A stretch of DNA of 64,000 nt, from positions 1 through 64,000 of the forward strand of contig CAZCUD010000006.1 of the NCBI GenBank assembly GCA_964501785.1, given 5' to 3'. The translations under genes were made by a program, and so were the position numbers. The notes under the pieces were generated by a model. That model did no database searches and was not told the DNA's origin. It saw nothing but the letters and a program-made list of their open reading frames with translations. This document shows, piece after piece, positions 51,782 to 59,749 of this stretch (within the stretch, counting starts at the first letter, position 1; every line of letters starts with the position of its first letter). This DNA is from DATBSK01 sp964501785 (GTDB taxonomy: Bacteria; Actinomycetota; Acidimicrobiia; IMCC26256; PALSA-555).

Positions 51782-51787
51782 TAGCAT
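51782..51787 (+). promoter_or_regulatory. -10 element of leaderless phosphoketolase promoter
   Basis: TAGCAT is 8 nt before the GTG at 51796, with no ribosome binding site. Confidence 0.45.
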
Positions 51788-51795
51788 CCGCGTCG

Positions 51796-54171
51796 GTGGC
51801 TGCTGCCGAGCTCCCCGCTGATCTCGCCGAGGAGCTGACGGTCCTCGACGCGTTCTGGCGCGCCGCGAACTACCTCACGATCGGCCAGATCTACCTCCAG
51901 GACAACCCGCTCCTGAGCGAACCGCTCGCGCCCGAGCACATCAAGCCGCGCCTGCTCGGGCACTGGGGCACCTCACCGGGCCTCAGCCTGGTGTGGGCCC
52001 ACCTCAACCGCGTCATCCGGGCACGCGACGCCGACGTCGTCTACATCGCGGGCCCCGGCCATGGCGGGCCCGCCGTGCTCGCCAACACGTGGCTCGAGGG
52101 CACGTACTCCGAGGTGTACCGCGACATCACGCTCGACCGGGCCGGGATGCAGCGGCTCTTCCGCCAGTTCTCGACCCCCGGTGGCGTGCCGAGCCACGTG
52201 AGCGTGCCGACGCCGGGCTCCATCCACGAGGGCGGCGAGCTCGGATACGCGCTGGTGCACGCGTTCGGTGCCGCCTTCGACAACCCGGATCTGGTCGTCG
52301 CGTGCGTCATCGGCGACGGCGAGTCGGAGACCGGACCGCTGTCGGGCTCGTGGCAGGGGATCGACTTCCTCAACCCGGTGCGTGACGGCGCGGTGCTGCC
52401 GATCCTGCACCTGAACGGCTACAAGATCTCGGGACCGACCGTGCCGGGCCGAGCGACCGACGACGCCGTTGCGTCGATCATCGGCGGATACGGCTACGAC
52501 GTGCACTTCGTCGAAGGCGACGACCCGGCCACCGTGCACGCGGCGCTCGCGACGACGCTCGACGCCTGCTTCGACCGGATCGCCGAGATCCAGGCCCGTG
52601 CCCGCGCGTCCGGCATCGACGGGCGGCCCCGCTGGCCGGCGATCGTCCTGCGCACGCCGAAGGGCTGGACCGGCCCGAAGGAGGTCGACGGCCTGCCGGT
52701 CGAGGGCACCTGGCGCGCGCACCAGGTGCCGATCACCGATCCTCGCAACGACCCCGACCACCTTCGACAGCTCGAGGAGTGGATGCGCTCGTACCGCATC
52801 GACGAGCTGTTCGACGCCGAGGGAGCCCCGAAGCCGGAGCTGCGCGCGTTCGCGCCCGCCGGCGATCGGCGCATGGGGGCGAACCCGCACGCGAACGGCG
52901 GCACGCTGCTCCGTCCGCTCGAGTTGCCCTCGTTCACCGACTACGCGATCCCGGTGCGGACCCACGGCGCCGAGCTCCACGAGTCGACCCGCAAGCTCGG
53001 CGAGATGCTGCGCGACATCTACACGCGCAACCCCGAGACGTTCCGGCTCGTGTGCCCCGACGAGACGAGCTCGAACCGCCTGGGTGCGGTCTTCGAGGTC
53101 GAGTCGCGCTGCCTGGTGGCCCCGAACCTGCCGACCGACGACCACGTCTCACCCGACGGGCGGGTGATGGAGATCCTCAGCGAGCACAACTGCCAGGGCT
53201 GGCTCGAGGGCTACGTGCTCACCGGGCGCCACGGCCTCTTCGCGACGTACGAGGCGTTCGCCATGGTGTCGGCCTCGATGCTCGTCCAGCACTCGAAGTG
53301 GCTGGAGGCCGCCGCCGAGCTCTCGTGGCGCGAGCCGATCGCGTCGCTGAACGTGCTGCTCACGTCGACGTGCTGGCGCAACGACCACAACGGCTTCAGC
53401 CACCAGGGCCCGGGCCTCATCGACATCGTGCTCACGAAGCGCGGCAACGTCGCTCGCCTCTACTTCCCGCCCGACGCGAACTGCCTGCTCTCGGTGGCCG
53501 ACCACTGCTTCCGGAGCCGCGACAACGTCAACCTGATCGTCATCGACAAGCAGCCCCAACCCCAGTGGTTGAACATCGACGACGCACGCGAGCACTGCGC
53601 CCGCGGCGCTTCGATCTGGACCTGGGCCGGCTCCGCCCACGGTGATCACGAGGATCCCGACGTCATCCTCGCGGCGGCGGGCGACATCCCGACGATGGAG
53701 ACGCTGGCGGCAGCCGACCTGTTGCTCGAGCACGTCCCCGACCTGTCGTTCCGCGTCGTCAACGTCGTCGACCTGATGACCCTGTTCCTGCCCGAGTACC
53801 ACCCGCACGGCATGGACGCGGGACGGTTCCTCGACCTGTTCACGGCCGATCGCGACGTCGTGTTCGCGTTCCACGGCTATCCGAGTGCGGTGCACCACGT
53901 CATCCACGGCCGCCCGTCGTCGGGACGCTTCCACGTGCGCGGGTTCCAGGAGGAGGGGACGACGACCACCCCCTTCGACATGGTCGTCCGCAACGGCATC
54001 AGCAGGTATCACCTCGTGCTCGAGGCCTTGCGCCGTGCGCACCGGCTCCCGGGTGATGCCGAGTCGCTCATCACGCACTGCAACGCCATGCTCAAGCGGC
54101 ACAAGGGCTACGTGGTCGACCACCTCGAGGACATGCCCGAGGTGCGCGACTGGCGCTGGTCGCGAACGTGA
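51796..54171 (+). CDS. xfp: Phosphoketolase (xylulose-5-P/fructose-6-P)
   Basis: A 791-aa thiamine-diphosphate enzyme of full length. Signatures are GHWGTSPGLSLVWAHLNR, YIAGPGHGGPA, EGGELGYALVHAFGAAFDNP, GDGESETGPLSGSW (ThDP/Mg2+ site) and HNCQGWLEGYVLTGRHGLFATYEAF. It splits xylulose-5-phosphate, and often fructose-6-phosphate, with phosphate to acetyl phosphate plus glyceraldehyde-3-P or erythrose-4-P. Acetate kinase follows after 1 bp. The GTG start has a -10 box 8 nt upstream. Confidence 0.95.
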   Translation: MAAAELPADLAEELTVLDAFWRAANYLTIGQIYLQDNPLLSEPLAPEHIKPRLLGHWGTSPGLSLVWAHLNRVIRARDADVVYIAGPGHGGPAVLANTWLEGTYSEVYRDITLDRAGMQRLFRQFSTPGGVPSHVSVPTPGSIHEGGELGYALVHAFGAAFDNPDLVVACVIGDGESETGPLSGSWQGIDFLNPVRDGAVLPILHLNGYKISGPTVPGRATDDAVASIIGGYGYDVHFVEGDDPATVHAALATTLDACFDRIAEIQARARASGIDGRPRWPAIVLRTPKGWTGPKEVDGLPVEGTWRAHQVPITDPRNDPDHLRQLEEWMRSYRIDELFDAEGAPKPELRAFAPAGDRRMGANPHANGGTLLRPLELPSFTDYAIPVRTHGAELHESTRKLGEMLRDIYTRNPETFRLVCPDETSSNRLGAVFEVESRCLVAPNLPTDDHVSPDGRVMEILSEHNCQGWLEGYVLTGRHGLFATYEAFAMVSASMLVQHSKWLEAAAELSWREPIASLNVLLTSTCWRNDHNGFSHQGPGLIDIVLTKRGNVARLYFPPDANCLLSVADHCFRSRDNVNLIVIDKQPQPQWLNIDDAREHCARGASIWTWAGSAHGDHEDPDVILAAAGDIPTMETLAAADLLLEHVPDLSFRVVNVVDLMTLFLPEYHPHGMDAGRFLDLFTADRDVVFAFHGYPSAVHHVIHGRPSSGRFHVRGFQEEGTTTTPFDMVVRNGISRYHLVLEALRRAHRLPGDAESLITHCNAMLKRHKGYVVDHLEDMPEVRDWRWSRT

Positions 54172-54172
54172 C

Positions 54173-55288
54173 GTGAGCAGCGCTGCCCTCGAGGTCGTCT
54201 GCATCAACTGCGGCTCGTCCTCGGTGAAGGGCGCCCGGTACGCGGTGGGCGACGCCGAGCCGCAGCGTCTGGGCGAGGCCTCGATCGACGGGCTGAGCTC
54301 GGCAGGCGACGGTGCTTCGGTGGGCGACGCCGCGGCGCACGTGTACCGGCGCCTCACCGACGACCGGGGACCGGCCGGCGCCGTCGGCCACCGGCTCGTG
54401 CACGGTGGCCCCGACCTCCGTGAGCCGACGGTCGTCGACGACGAGGTGGTGGAGCGCTTGCGACGGGTCGTCGCGTTCGCGCCGCTGCACCTGCCGGCCG
54501 CGATCGCGGCGATCGAGTCGGTGCGTGCCGTCGCGCCGGACGTCCCCCAGGTCGCGTGCTTCGACACCGCGTTCCACGCATCGCTGCCCGAGGTGGCCCG
54601 GCGGCTCCCGATCCCGGCCGAGCTCGACGCAGCCGGCATCCGCCGGTACGGGTTCCACGGGCTCTCGTACGAGTACGTCGTCGGGAAGGTGGGCGCCGAC
54701 GTGCTCGGCCGGGCCGTCGTCGCGCACCTCGGCAACGGTGCCAGCCTCGCCGCGATCGAGGGCGGGCGGTCGGTCGCCACGTCCATGGGGTTCACGCCGA
54801 CCGGCGGCATCCCGATGGGGACCCGCAGCGGCGACCTCGACCCCGGCGTGCTCGTCCACCTCGTGCGGGCCGAGGGCTACGACGCGGATCGCCTCGAGGC
54901 CCTCGTCGACGAGCAGTCGGGACTCGCCGGGATGGGTGGCGCCTCGGACATGCGCGACCTCCTCGAGCGGCGGACCCGCGGCGACGCGGCGGCGGCGCTG
55001 GCCGTCGACGTGTTCTGCGCGCGGGTGGCGATGGAGATCGGTGCCTACGCCACGGTGCTCGGTGGGCTCGACAGCGTCGTGTTCACCGCGGGGATCGGGG
55101 AGAACGCGGTGGCCGTGCGCGCCGAGGTCGGTGCGCGCCTGGCGCACCTCGGAGCGGAGATCGACCCGGCGGCGAACGAGAGGCACGCGCCGATCATCAG
55201 CACGGCGTCGTCCTCGGTGACCGTGCGGGTCGTCGCGACCGACGAGGATTCGGTGATCGCGCGTCACACCGCGACGCTGCTCGCCTGA
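54173..55288 (+). CDS. ackA: Acetate kinase
   Basis: A 371-aa ASKHA-fold kinase, somewhat shorter than the usual ~400 aa. Motifs: VVCINCGSSSVKG (N-terminal phosphate loop, with Cys where Ala is common), GHRLVHGG, ACFDTAFHASLPEVARRLPIP, GIRRYGFHGLSYEYV, LGNGASLAAIEGG, TPTGGIPMGTRSGDLDPG and FTAGIGEN. It makes ATP and acetate from acetyl phosphate. Placed 1 bp after phosphoketolase, it completes a substrate-level ATP route. Confidence 0.94.
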   Translation: MSSAALEVVCINCGSSSVKGARYAVGDAEPQRLGEASIDGLSSAGDGASVGDAAAHVYRRLTDDRGPAGAVGHRLVHGGPDLREPTVVDDEVVERLRRVVAFAPLHLPAAIAAIESVRAVAPDVPQVACFDTAFHASLPEVARRLPIPAELDAAGIRRYGFHGLSYEYVVGKVGADVLGRAVVAHLGNGASLAAIEGGRSVATSMGFTPTGGIPMGTRSGDLDPGVLVHLVRAEGYDADRLEALVDEQSGLAGMGGASDMRDLLERRTRGDAAAALAVDVFCARVAMEIGAYATVLGGLDSVVFTAGIGENAVAVRAEVGARLAHLGAEIDPAANERHAPIISTASSSVTVRVVATDEDSVIARHTATLLA

Positions 55289-55294
55289 GGTGTC

Positions 55295-56164
55295 TCAGGG
55301 CACGAGCGTGCGCAGCGCGGCGAGCTGCTCGAGGCAGTGGTCGACGGAGTCGTTGCGCAGCGTGACGCTGAGCATCGTGGCGCCGGCGTCGCGCAGCTCG
55401 TCGACGACTCGTTCGGTGCCGCCGGGGTCGCCCATCGGGTCGAGGGCCCGCTCGGGCCGCAGGACGACGTCGAGCGGTGCCGTGCGCGCCTCCCACGCGT
55501 CGGTCTCGCGGGCGCCGGCGAGCAGTGCCGTGACGTCGTCGGCCGACAGCGCGAACGGCGCCCAGCCCTCCCCGAGCTCCACCGCTCGGCGCAACGACCG
55601 TTCGGTGCTGCCGCCGATCCAGATCGGCGGTGGCGCCTGCACGCCGGCCGGCTCCACCAGCAGGTCGCGGTAGCGATAGGTGTCGCCCTCGAACTCCGGC
55701 ACGTCCACGCCGAACGACGCGCGGAGCGCGCGGATCGCCTCGTCGGCCCGCTCGCCGCGACCGGCCATCGGCACGTCGAGCAGGTCGAACTCCTCGGCCA
55801 GCGTGCCGACCCCGACGCCCAGGATCAGCCGTCCTCCGGAGACGACGTCGAGCGTCCCGTAGCGCTTCACGATCTCCAGCGGGTGGTGATAGCCGAGGAC
55901 GAGGACGAAGGTCGCCAGCTTGATCTGCGTCGTGCGCGCCGCGAGGTACCCGAACGTGGCGAGCGGGTCCCAGTAGGTGCCGCCCCGCACCTCGGCGACC
56001 TCCACCGGCACCGCGACGTGCTCGCTGCAGGTCAGGAACTCGTACCCCAGGCGGTCGGCCTCGACCGCGACCCGCTCCACCTCGGCGATCCCCGCGCTCC
56101 GCTCCCACTTCGCGTGCCCCCGCGGCAGCCGCGTCACGACCGGCGTGATGATCCCCAGCTTCAT
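55295..56164 (-). CDS. LLM-class (F420-type) oxidoreductase
   Basis: A 289-aa luciferase-like protein: VEADRLGYEFLTCSEHVAVP, ARTTQIKLATFVLVLGYHHPLEIVKRYGTLDVVSGGRLILGVGVG and PPPIWIGGSTERSLRRAVELGEGW are diagnostic. It is the third of its class here and groups with the TIGR03619-like proteins. GAGGTGA precedes the ATG at 56164. It lies downstream of a FadE gene on the same strand, separated by a hairpin. Confidence 0.87.
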   Translation of the reverse strand: MKLGIITPVVTRLPRGHAKWERSAGIAEVERVAVEADRLGYEFLTCSEHVAVPVEVAEVRGGTYWDPLATFGYLAARTTQIKLATFVLVLGYHHPLEIVKRYGTLDVVSGGRLILGVGVGTLAEEFDLLDVPMAGRGERADEAIRALRASFGVDVPEFEGDTYRYRDLLVEPAGVQAPPPIWIGGSTERSLRRAVELGEGWAPFALSADDVTALLAGARETDAWEARTAPLDVVLRPERALDPMGDPGGTERVVDELRDAGATMLSVTLRNDSVDHCLEQLAALRTLVP

Positions 56165-56175
56165 CCGCTCACCTC

Positions 56176-56216
56176 GATGCGTCGCTGAACCCGCCCCACG
56201 ACGGTGAGCGACGCAA
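56176..56216. repeat. GATGCGTCGCT hairpin, possible third TGATGCGT member
   Basis: TGCGTCGCT (56178-56186) and AGCGACGCA (56207-56215) are perfect 9-bp arms around a 20-nt loop with an ACCCGCCCC stretch. The GATGCGTC start and C-rich loop recall the hairpins at 19198 and 26056. It separates two genes on the minus strand, a few bases upstream of the luciferase-like gene. Confidence 0.55.
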
Positions 56217-56220
56217 CCAG

Positions 56221-57492
56221 CTACTTCCGGGGGAGCAGGGCGCGGTCGGCGATGATGTTCTTCTGCACCTCGGTGGCACCGGCACCGATCGACGTGTAGC
56301 GCTGGAAGCTGTAGAGGCGCGTCCACGAGCCGTTGTCGATGGCGTCGGGACCGCCCCGGGCGAGCAGACCGTTGGGGCCGAGCAGGTCGACCGCGAGCTC
56401 GGCGAGCGTCTGGGCGAGGTGGCTCCACTGGAGCTTCGCCAGCGGGACCTCGGGCCAGTTCTTCTGGCCCTTGATGATCTTCGTGAGCGCCCGGTAGTTG
56501 AGCAGCTTGGTGAACTCGATGTCGGTGTAGGCGCGCGCGATGCGCTCCCGGATCTCGGGGTCGTCGAGCGAGTCCGGGTTGACCGAGCGCGCGGCCGAGA
56601 TCATCGCTCGCAGGTCGGCCGCCATCGTGATGGCGAGCCCCGCGGTGCCGACCCGCTCACGACCGAGCGTGCCCATCGCGACCTGCCAACCCTGGCCTTC
56701 GTCACCGAGACGGTGGGCCGCCGGGATGCGCGCGTCGGTGAACCAGACCTCGTTGAACATCTCGTCGCCGACGATGTCGCGGATCGGTCGGCACTCGATG
56801 CCCGGGGTCTCCATGTCGATGATGAAGGCGGTGATGCCCTCGTGCTTCGCGCCCCGCTCGATGGCGCCCGGGTCGGTGCGCAGCAGGAACAGCCCCCACT
56901 TCGCGAGGTGCGCGGTCGAGATCCAGATCTTCTGGCCGTTGACGACGTACTCGTCGCCGTCGCGCACCGCGGTCGTGCGCAGGTTCGCGAGGTCGGAGCC
57001 GGCCTCCGGCTCGCTGAAGCCCTGGCACCAGTGCTCGTCGGCCGAGAGGATCCCGGGCAGCCACTGGCGCTGCTGCTCCTCGGTGCCCCAGGCGATGATC
57101 ATCGGGCCGATCTGCCAGATGCCGTTCGCGTTGTAGATGCCGGGAGCGCGCACCCGGGCCATCTCCTCGGAGTAGATGACGTTCTGGACCGGCGTCGCCT
57201 CGCGCCCGTTCCACTCCTTGGGCCAGTTGATCGCCGCCCAGCGGCCCTCGTTCAGCCGCCGTTGCCAGTCCTTGCGCCGCTCCTGCGTGCGCGCGATGCC
57301 GGCCTCGCGCTCGGCCTTCGCCGCGGCCGACTCGCCCGGCACCGACGACCGGCTCGGCGCACCGATGTTGCGACCACCGCCGGCGTCGTCGTCGCCGCCC
57401 CAGTCGGCGAGGAACTTCGGGAGGTGCTCGTCGAGCCATCCCCGCAGCTCGTCGCGGAACGCCTCGTCCTCAGGAGTGTGCGCGAAGTCCAT
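56221..57492 (-). CDS. Acyl-CoA dehydrogenase, FadE26/FadE34-like
   Basis: A 423-aa FadE protein: MDFAHTPEDEAFRDELRGWLDEHLPKF, WPKEWNGREATPVQNVIYSEEMAR, CQGFSEPEAGSDLANLRTTA, VVNGQKIWISTAHLA and a C-terminal YTSIGAGATEVQKNIIADRALLPRK. The C-terminal EGT glutamate is replaced by GAT, as in the FadE enzymes that form heterotetramers in sterol side-chain breakdown, where the base lies elsewhere. A partner is the FadE at 58644. The start ATGGACTTC is the inner end of a 116-bp repeat. Confidence 0.9.
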   Translation of the reverse strand: MDFAHTPEDEAFRDELRGWLDEHLPKFLADWGGDDDAGGGRNIGAPSRSSVPGESAAAKAEREAGIARTQERRKDWQRRLNEGRWAAINWPKEWNGREATPVQNVIYSEEMARVRAPGIYNANGIWQIGPMIIAWGTEEQQRQWLPGILSADEHWCQGFSEPEAGSDLANLRTTAVRDGDEYVVNGQKIWISTAHLAKWGLFLLRTDPGAIERGAKHEGITAFIIDMETPGIECRPIRDIVGDEMFNEVWFTDARIPAAHRLGDEGQGWQVAMGTLGRERVGTAGLAITMAADLRAMISAARSVNPDSLDDPEIRERIARAYTDIEFTKLLNYRALTKIIKGQKNWPEVPLAKLQWSHLAQTLAELAVDLLGPNGLLARGGPDAIDNGSWTRLYSFQRYTSIGAGATEVQKNIIADRALLPRK

Positions 57493-57599
57493 CTTTCCTC
57501 GCTCGCTCGCTGCGGGCCGGGGTACCCGGCCCGCGGGCGCTCGCTCGCTGGCGAGCACCTCCGCTCCCTCCGGTCGCTGCGGTGCCGCACCGCCGGACT
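57484..57599 (-). repeat. 116-bp inverted repeat, left arm
   Basis: Read on the minus strand, this arm runs from AGTCCGGCGGTGCGG to AAGATGGACTTC and matches the right arm (58537-58652) at 113 of 116 positions without gaps. It ends in the first three codons of the FadE gene and supplies its ribosome binding site (GAGGAAAG). Its core is CGGGCCGGGTACCCCGGCCCG flanked by GCGAGCGAGCG. Confidence 0.9.
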
Positions 57600-57603
57600 C
57601 TCA

Positions 57604-57690
57604 CTGGCTCGTGTGGGCCGGGGTACCCGGCCCGCGGGCGCTCGCTCGCTGGCGAGCGCCTCCGCTGTCGCTGCGGCGCTGCGTGTCGTG
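57604..57690 (-). repeat. Third, truncated copy of the same repeat
   Basis: The same orientation as the left arm and directly beside it. GGGCCGGGGTACCCGGCCCGCGGGCGCTCGCTCGCTGGCGAGC is shared; similarity fades after CGCCTCCGCTG. It lacks the start-codon end and lies between the membrane-protein stop and the left arm. Confidence 0.75.
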
Positions 57691-57695
57691 GTGCG

Positions 57696-58325
57696 TCACA
57701 GCTGGTTCCACTGCTGGAGCTTGGTCTCGAGGTCGTCGACCTCTTCGTCGAGGTCGCCGAGCGCGCGCTCGGCGTCCACGAGGTCGTTCGACGTCGTGAT
57801 CGCCGCTCGGAAGCGGGTGATCGCGCGCAGCGCGCGCTCACCGTTCTCGACGGCGCCGCGCGCGAGATCGGAGGCCTCGCCGTCCTCTTCCTCCGCGATC
57901 GTCGTGAACTCGGCCATCGAGACCTGCATCACGAACGCCTGCTCGTCGACCCTCGCGTTGAACTCCTCGAGGTCGCGGTAGCGCTGCACGACGGCGGTCG
58001 TCTCCGGGATCGCGCGCGCCGCGGCGACGAAGCGCGCCTCGACGCTCGCGAAGTCCATCCCCGGCGCGCTCTCGCCGCGACCCATGAACCACCAGCCCGC
58101 GAACACCAGCGTGGCGACGACGAGGACGCCGACGATCACCGGGCGGACCCGCGAGCGGTGCCGCGGGCGACGGTGCTGGCGCGGACGCGCGCCCTGTGGG
58201 CGCGGGGCAGGCCCGCGGCCGTAGCCCGGCTGGGGCCCGGGGCGCGGCGCGCCGTAGGGCGCGGGGGGGCGGGGAGGCCGGCGCCCGGCGGGCATGGGGG
58301 GCCGTGCGCGGGGTGGAGCCGGCAT
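57696..58325 (-). CDS. Single-pass membrane protein, Pro-rich, coiled-coil
   Basis: A 209-aa protein: a Pro/Arg/Gly-rich cytoplasmic N-terminus of about 60 residues, one membrane helix (VRPVIVGVLVVATLVFAGWWFM), and an exported helical domain (FVAAARAIPETTAVVQRYRDLEEFNARVDEQAF...) ending in an acidic coiled coil LGDLDEEVDDLETKLQQWNQL. No family is recognised. It lies between inverted repeats and reads towards the left FadE gene. TAATCT is 7 nt before the ATG, a leaderless start. Confidence 0.75.
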   Translation of the reverse strand: MPAPPRARPPMPAGRRPPRPPAPYGAPRPGPQPGYGRGPAPRPQGARPRQHRRPRHRSRVRPVIVGVLVVATLVFAGWWFMGRGESAPGMDFASVEARFVAAARAIPETTAVVQRYRDLEEFNARVDEQAFVMQVSMAEFTTIAEEEDGEASDLARGAVENGERALRAITRFRAAITTSNDLVDAERALGDLDEEVDDLETKLQQWNQL

Positions 58326-58332
58326 CCGAGCA

Positions 58333-58338
58333 AGATTA
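58333..58338 (-). promoter_or_regulatory. -10 element of leaderless membrane-protein promoter
   Basis: TAATCT on the minus strand, exactly 7 nt before the ATG at 58325; the best -10 match inside the segment bounded by the 116-bp arms. Confidence 0.55.
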
Positions 58339-58536
58339 CGAGCCGCCGAACGGCGGATGGCGTACGGCCGCGACGCGACCGGCGGGGGGCCCGTCACGGG
58401 CGGGGAGGTCGGGATACCGCACGATAGCGACCTCGCGGCGCCGATGACTAACGTGCGTGTCAGGTTTCTCGGGGCGCCCGGACGGCGTCCCGTCGGGCTT
58501 CCCGGCCCGATGACCCCGGCCGGGAGCGAGTTGGAC

Positions 58537-58652
58537 AGTCCGGCGGTGCGGCAGAGCAGCGACCGGAGGGAGCGGAGGTGCTCGCCAGCGAGCGAGCGCC
58601 CGCGGGCCGGGTACCCCGGCCCGCAGCGAGCGAGCGAGGCAAGATGGACTTC
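58537..58652 (+). repeat. 116-bp inverted repeat, right arm
   Basis: The inverted partner of 57484-57599, 113 of 116 identical. It ends in ATGGACTTC, the first codons of the right FadE gene, and gives its GAGGCAAG ribosome binding site. The two arms enclose 937 bp that contain the membrane-protein gene. Confidence 0.9.
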
Positions 58653-59738
58653 ACCTTCTCGGACGATCAGGACGCGCTCCGCGCCGGGGTGCGCCAGCTG
58701 CTGGAGCGCGAGGCGCCCGGCGCGTACGTCCGGGCGATGGCCGACGACGAGCGCGGCTTCACCGACGGCGTCTGGCGCACCATCAGCGAGGCGGGCTGGC
58801 CGGGTCTCCTCGTCCCCGAGGAGCACGGCGGGCTGGGCCTCGGTCTCGTCGACATGGACGTGGTGATGGAGGAGATGGGCCGCCTGCCGTTCCCGGGCCC
58901 CTACTACTCGTCGGCGGTGCTCGCGACGCTGGCTGCCCGCCGGCTCGAGGCGACCGACCTCCTCCCACCCCTCGCGTCGGGGACGCTGCGGGGCACGGTC
59001 GCGCTGGAGGAGACCGGCCACGGCGACCCGATCGACCGCATCCGCACGCGTGCCCGGCGCAAGGGTGCGAGCTGGATCCTCAACGGGGTGAAGCCGCTCG
59101 TCCTCGACGGTCACACCGCCGACTGGGTGATCGTGGTGGCCCGCACCGAGGAGGGGCTCGGCTCGTTCGTGATCCAGTCGCCCGAGGCGCAGCCGGTCCC
59201 CACGCTCGATCCGACCCGCAAGGCCGCGCGGCTCGAGCTCGAGGACGCGCCCGCCGAGCCCATCGGGCCGGTCGGCGACCACACCGCGATCTGGCGTCGC
59301 GTCGTCGACGACTCGGCGGTGATGCTCGCCGCAGAGCTGGTCGGCGCGTGCGACGCCGCGCTGGCGCTCGCGGTCGAGTACGCGAAGGTGCGGGTGCAGT
59401 TCGACCGCCCCATCGCGTCGTTCCAGGCCATCCGCCACAAGGCGGTCGACATGCTCCATCGCCTCGAGCTGTCACGTGTCGGCACGCACTACGCGGCGTG
59501 GACGTCGGACGTCGACGATCCGGCTCGTGAGCACGCGGCCGCGATGGCGAAGGGCTTCGTGGGCGAGGCCGCGGTGTTCATCTCGGCCGAGGACATCCAG
59601 GTGCACGGCGGGGTCGGCTTCACCTGGGACTGCGACGCCCACTTCTATTACAAGCGCGCCAAGCAGAACGACGTGATGCTCGGGTACCAGGGCTACCAGC
59701 GACAGCGACTCGCCGACCTCGTGCTCGATCCCGCCTGA
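58644..59738 (+). CDS. Acyl-CoA dehydrogenase, FadE27-like
   Basis: A 364-aa FadE protein: MDFTFSDDQDALRAGVRQLLERE, LLVPEEHGGLGLGLVDMDVVMEEMGRLPFPGPYYSSAVLATLAAR, YAKVRVQFDRPIASFQAIRHKAVDML and VHGGVGFTWDCDAHFYYKRAK. The short length and the VHGGVGFTW end fit the non-canonical subunit of alpha2beta2 FadE pairs. The catalytic Glu of EGT is absent. It probably pairs with the product at 56221. The start lies in the 116-bp repeat. The CoA-transferase follows after 11 bp. Confidence 0.9.
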   Translation: MDFTFSDDQDALRAGVRQLLEREAPGAYVRAMADDERGFTDGVWRTISEAGWPGLLVPEEHGGLGLGLVDMDVVMEEMGRLPFPGPYYSSAVLATLAARRLEATDLLPPLASGTLRGTVALEETGHGDPIDRIRTRARRKGASWILNGVKPLVLDGHTADWVIVVARTEEGLGSFVIQSPEAQPVPTLDPTRKAARLELEDAPAEPIGPVGDHTAIWRRVVDDSAVMLAAELVGACDAALALAVEYAKVRVQFDRPIASFQAIRHKAVDMLHRLELSRVGTHYAAWTSDVDDPAREHAAAMAKGFVGEAAVFISAEDIQVHGGVGFTWDCDAHFYYKRAKQNDVMLGYQGYQRQRLADLVLDPA

Positions 59739-59749
59739 CGCGTCTCGTC

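Noticed and set aside
57493..57558. 22-codon N-terminal extension (MLASERAPAG...) of the FadE proteins
   Set aside because: It is encoded by the repeat and is identical before both FadE genes. The family start is MDF, with a ribosome binding site just upstream.
57484..58652. CRISPR array or transposon
   Set aside because: Three repeat copies in mixed orientation, no regular spacers, no cas genes, no transposase and no target duplication.
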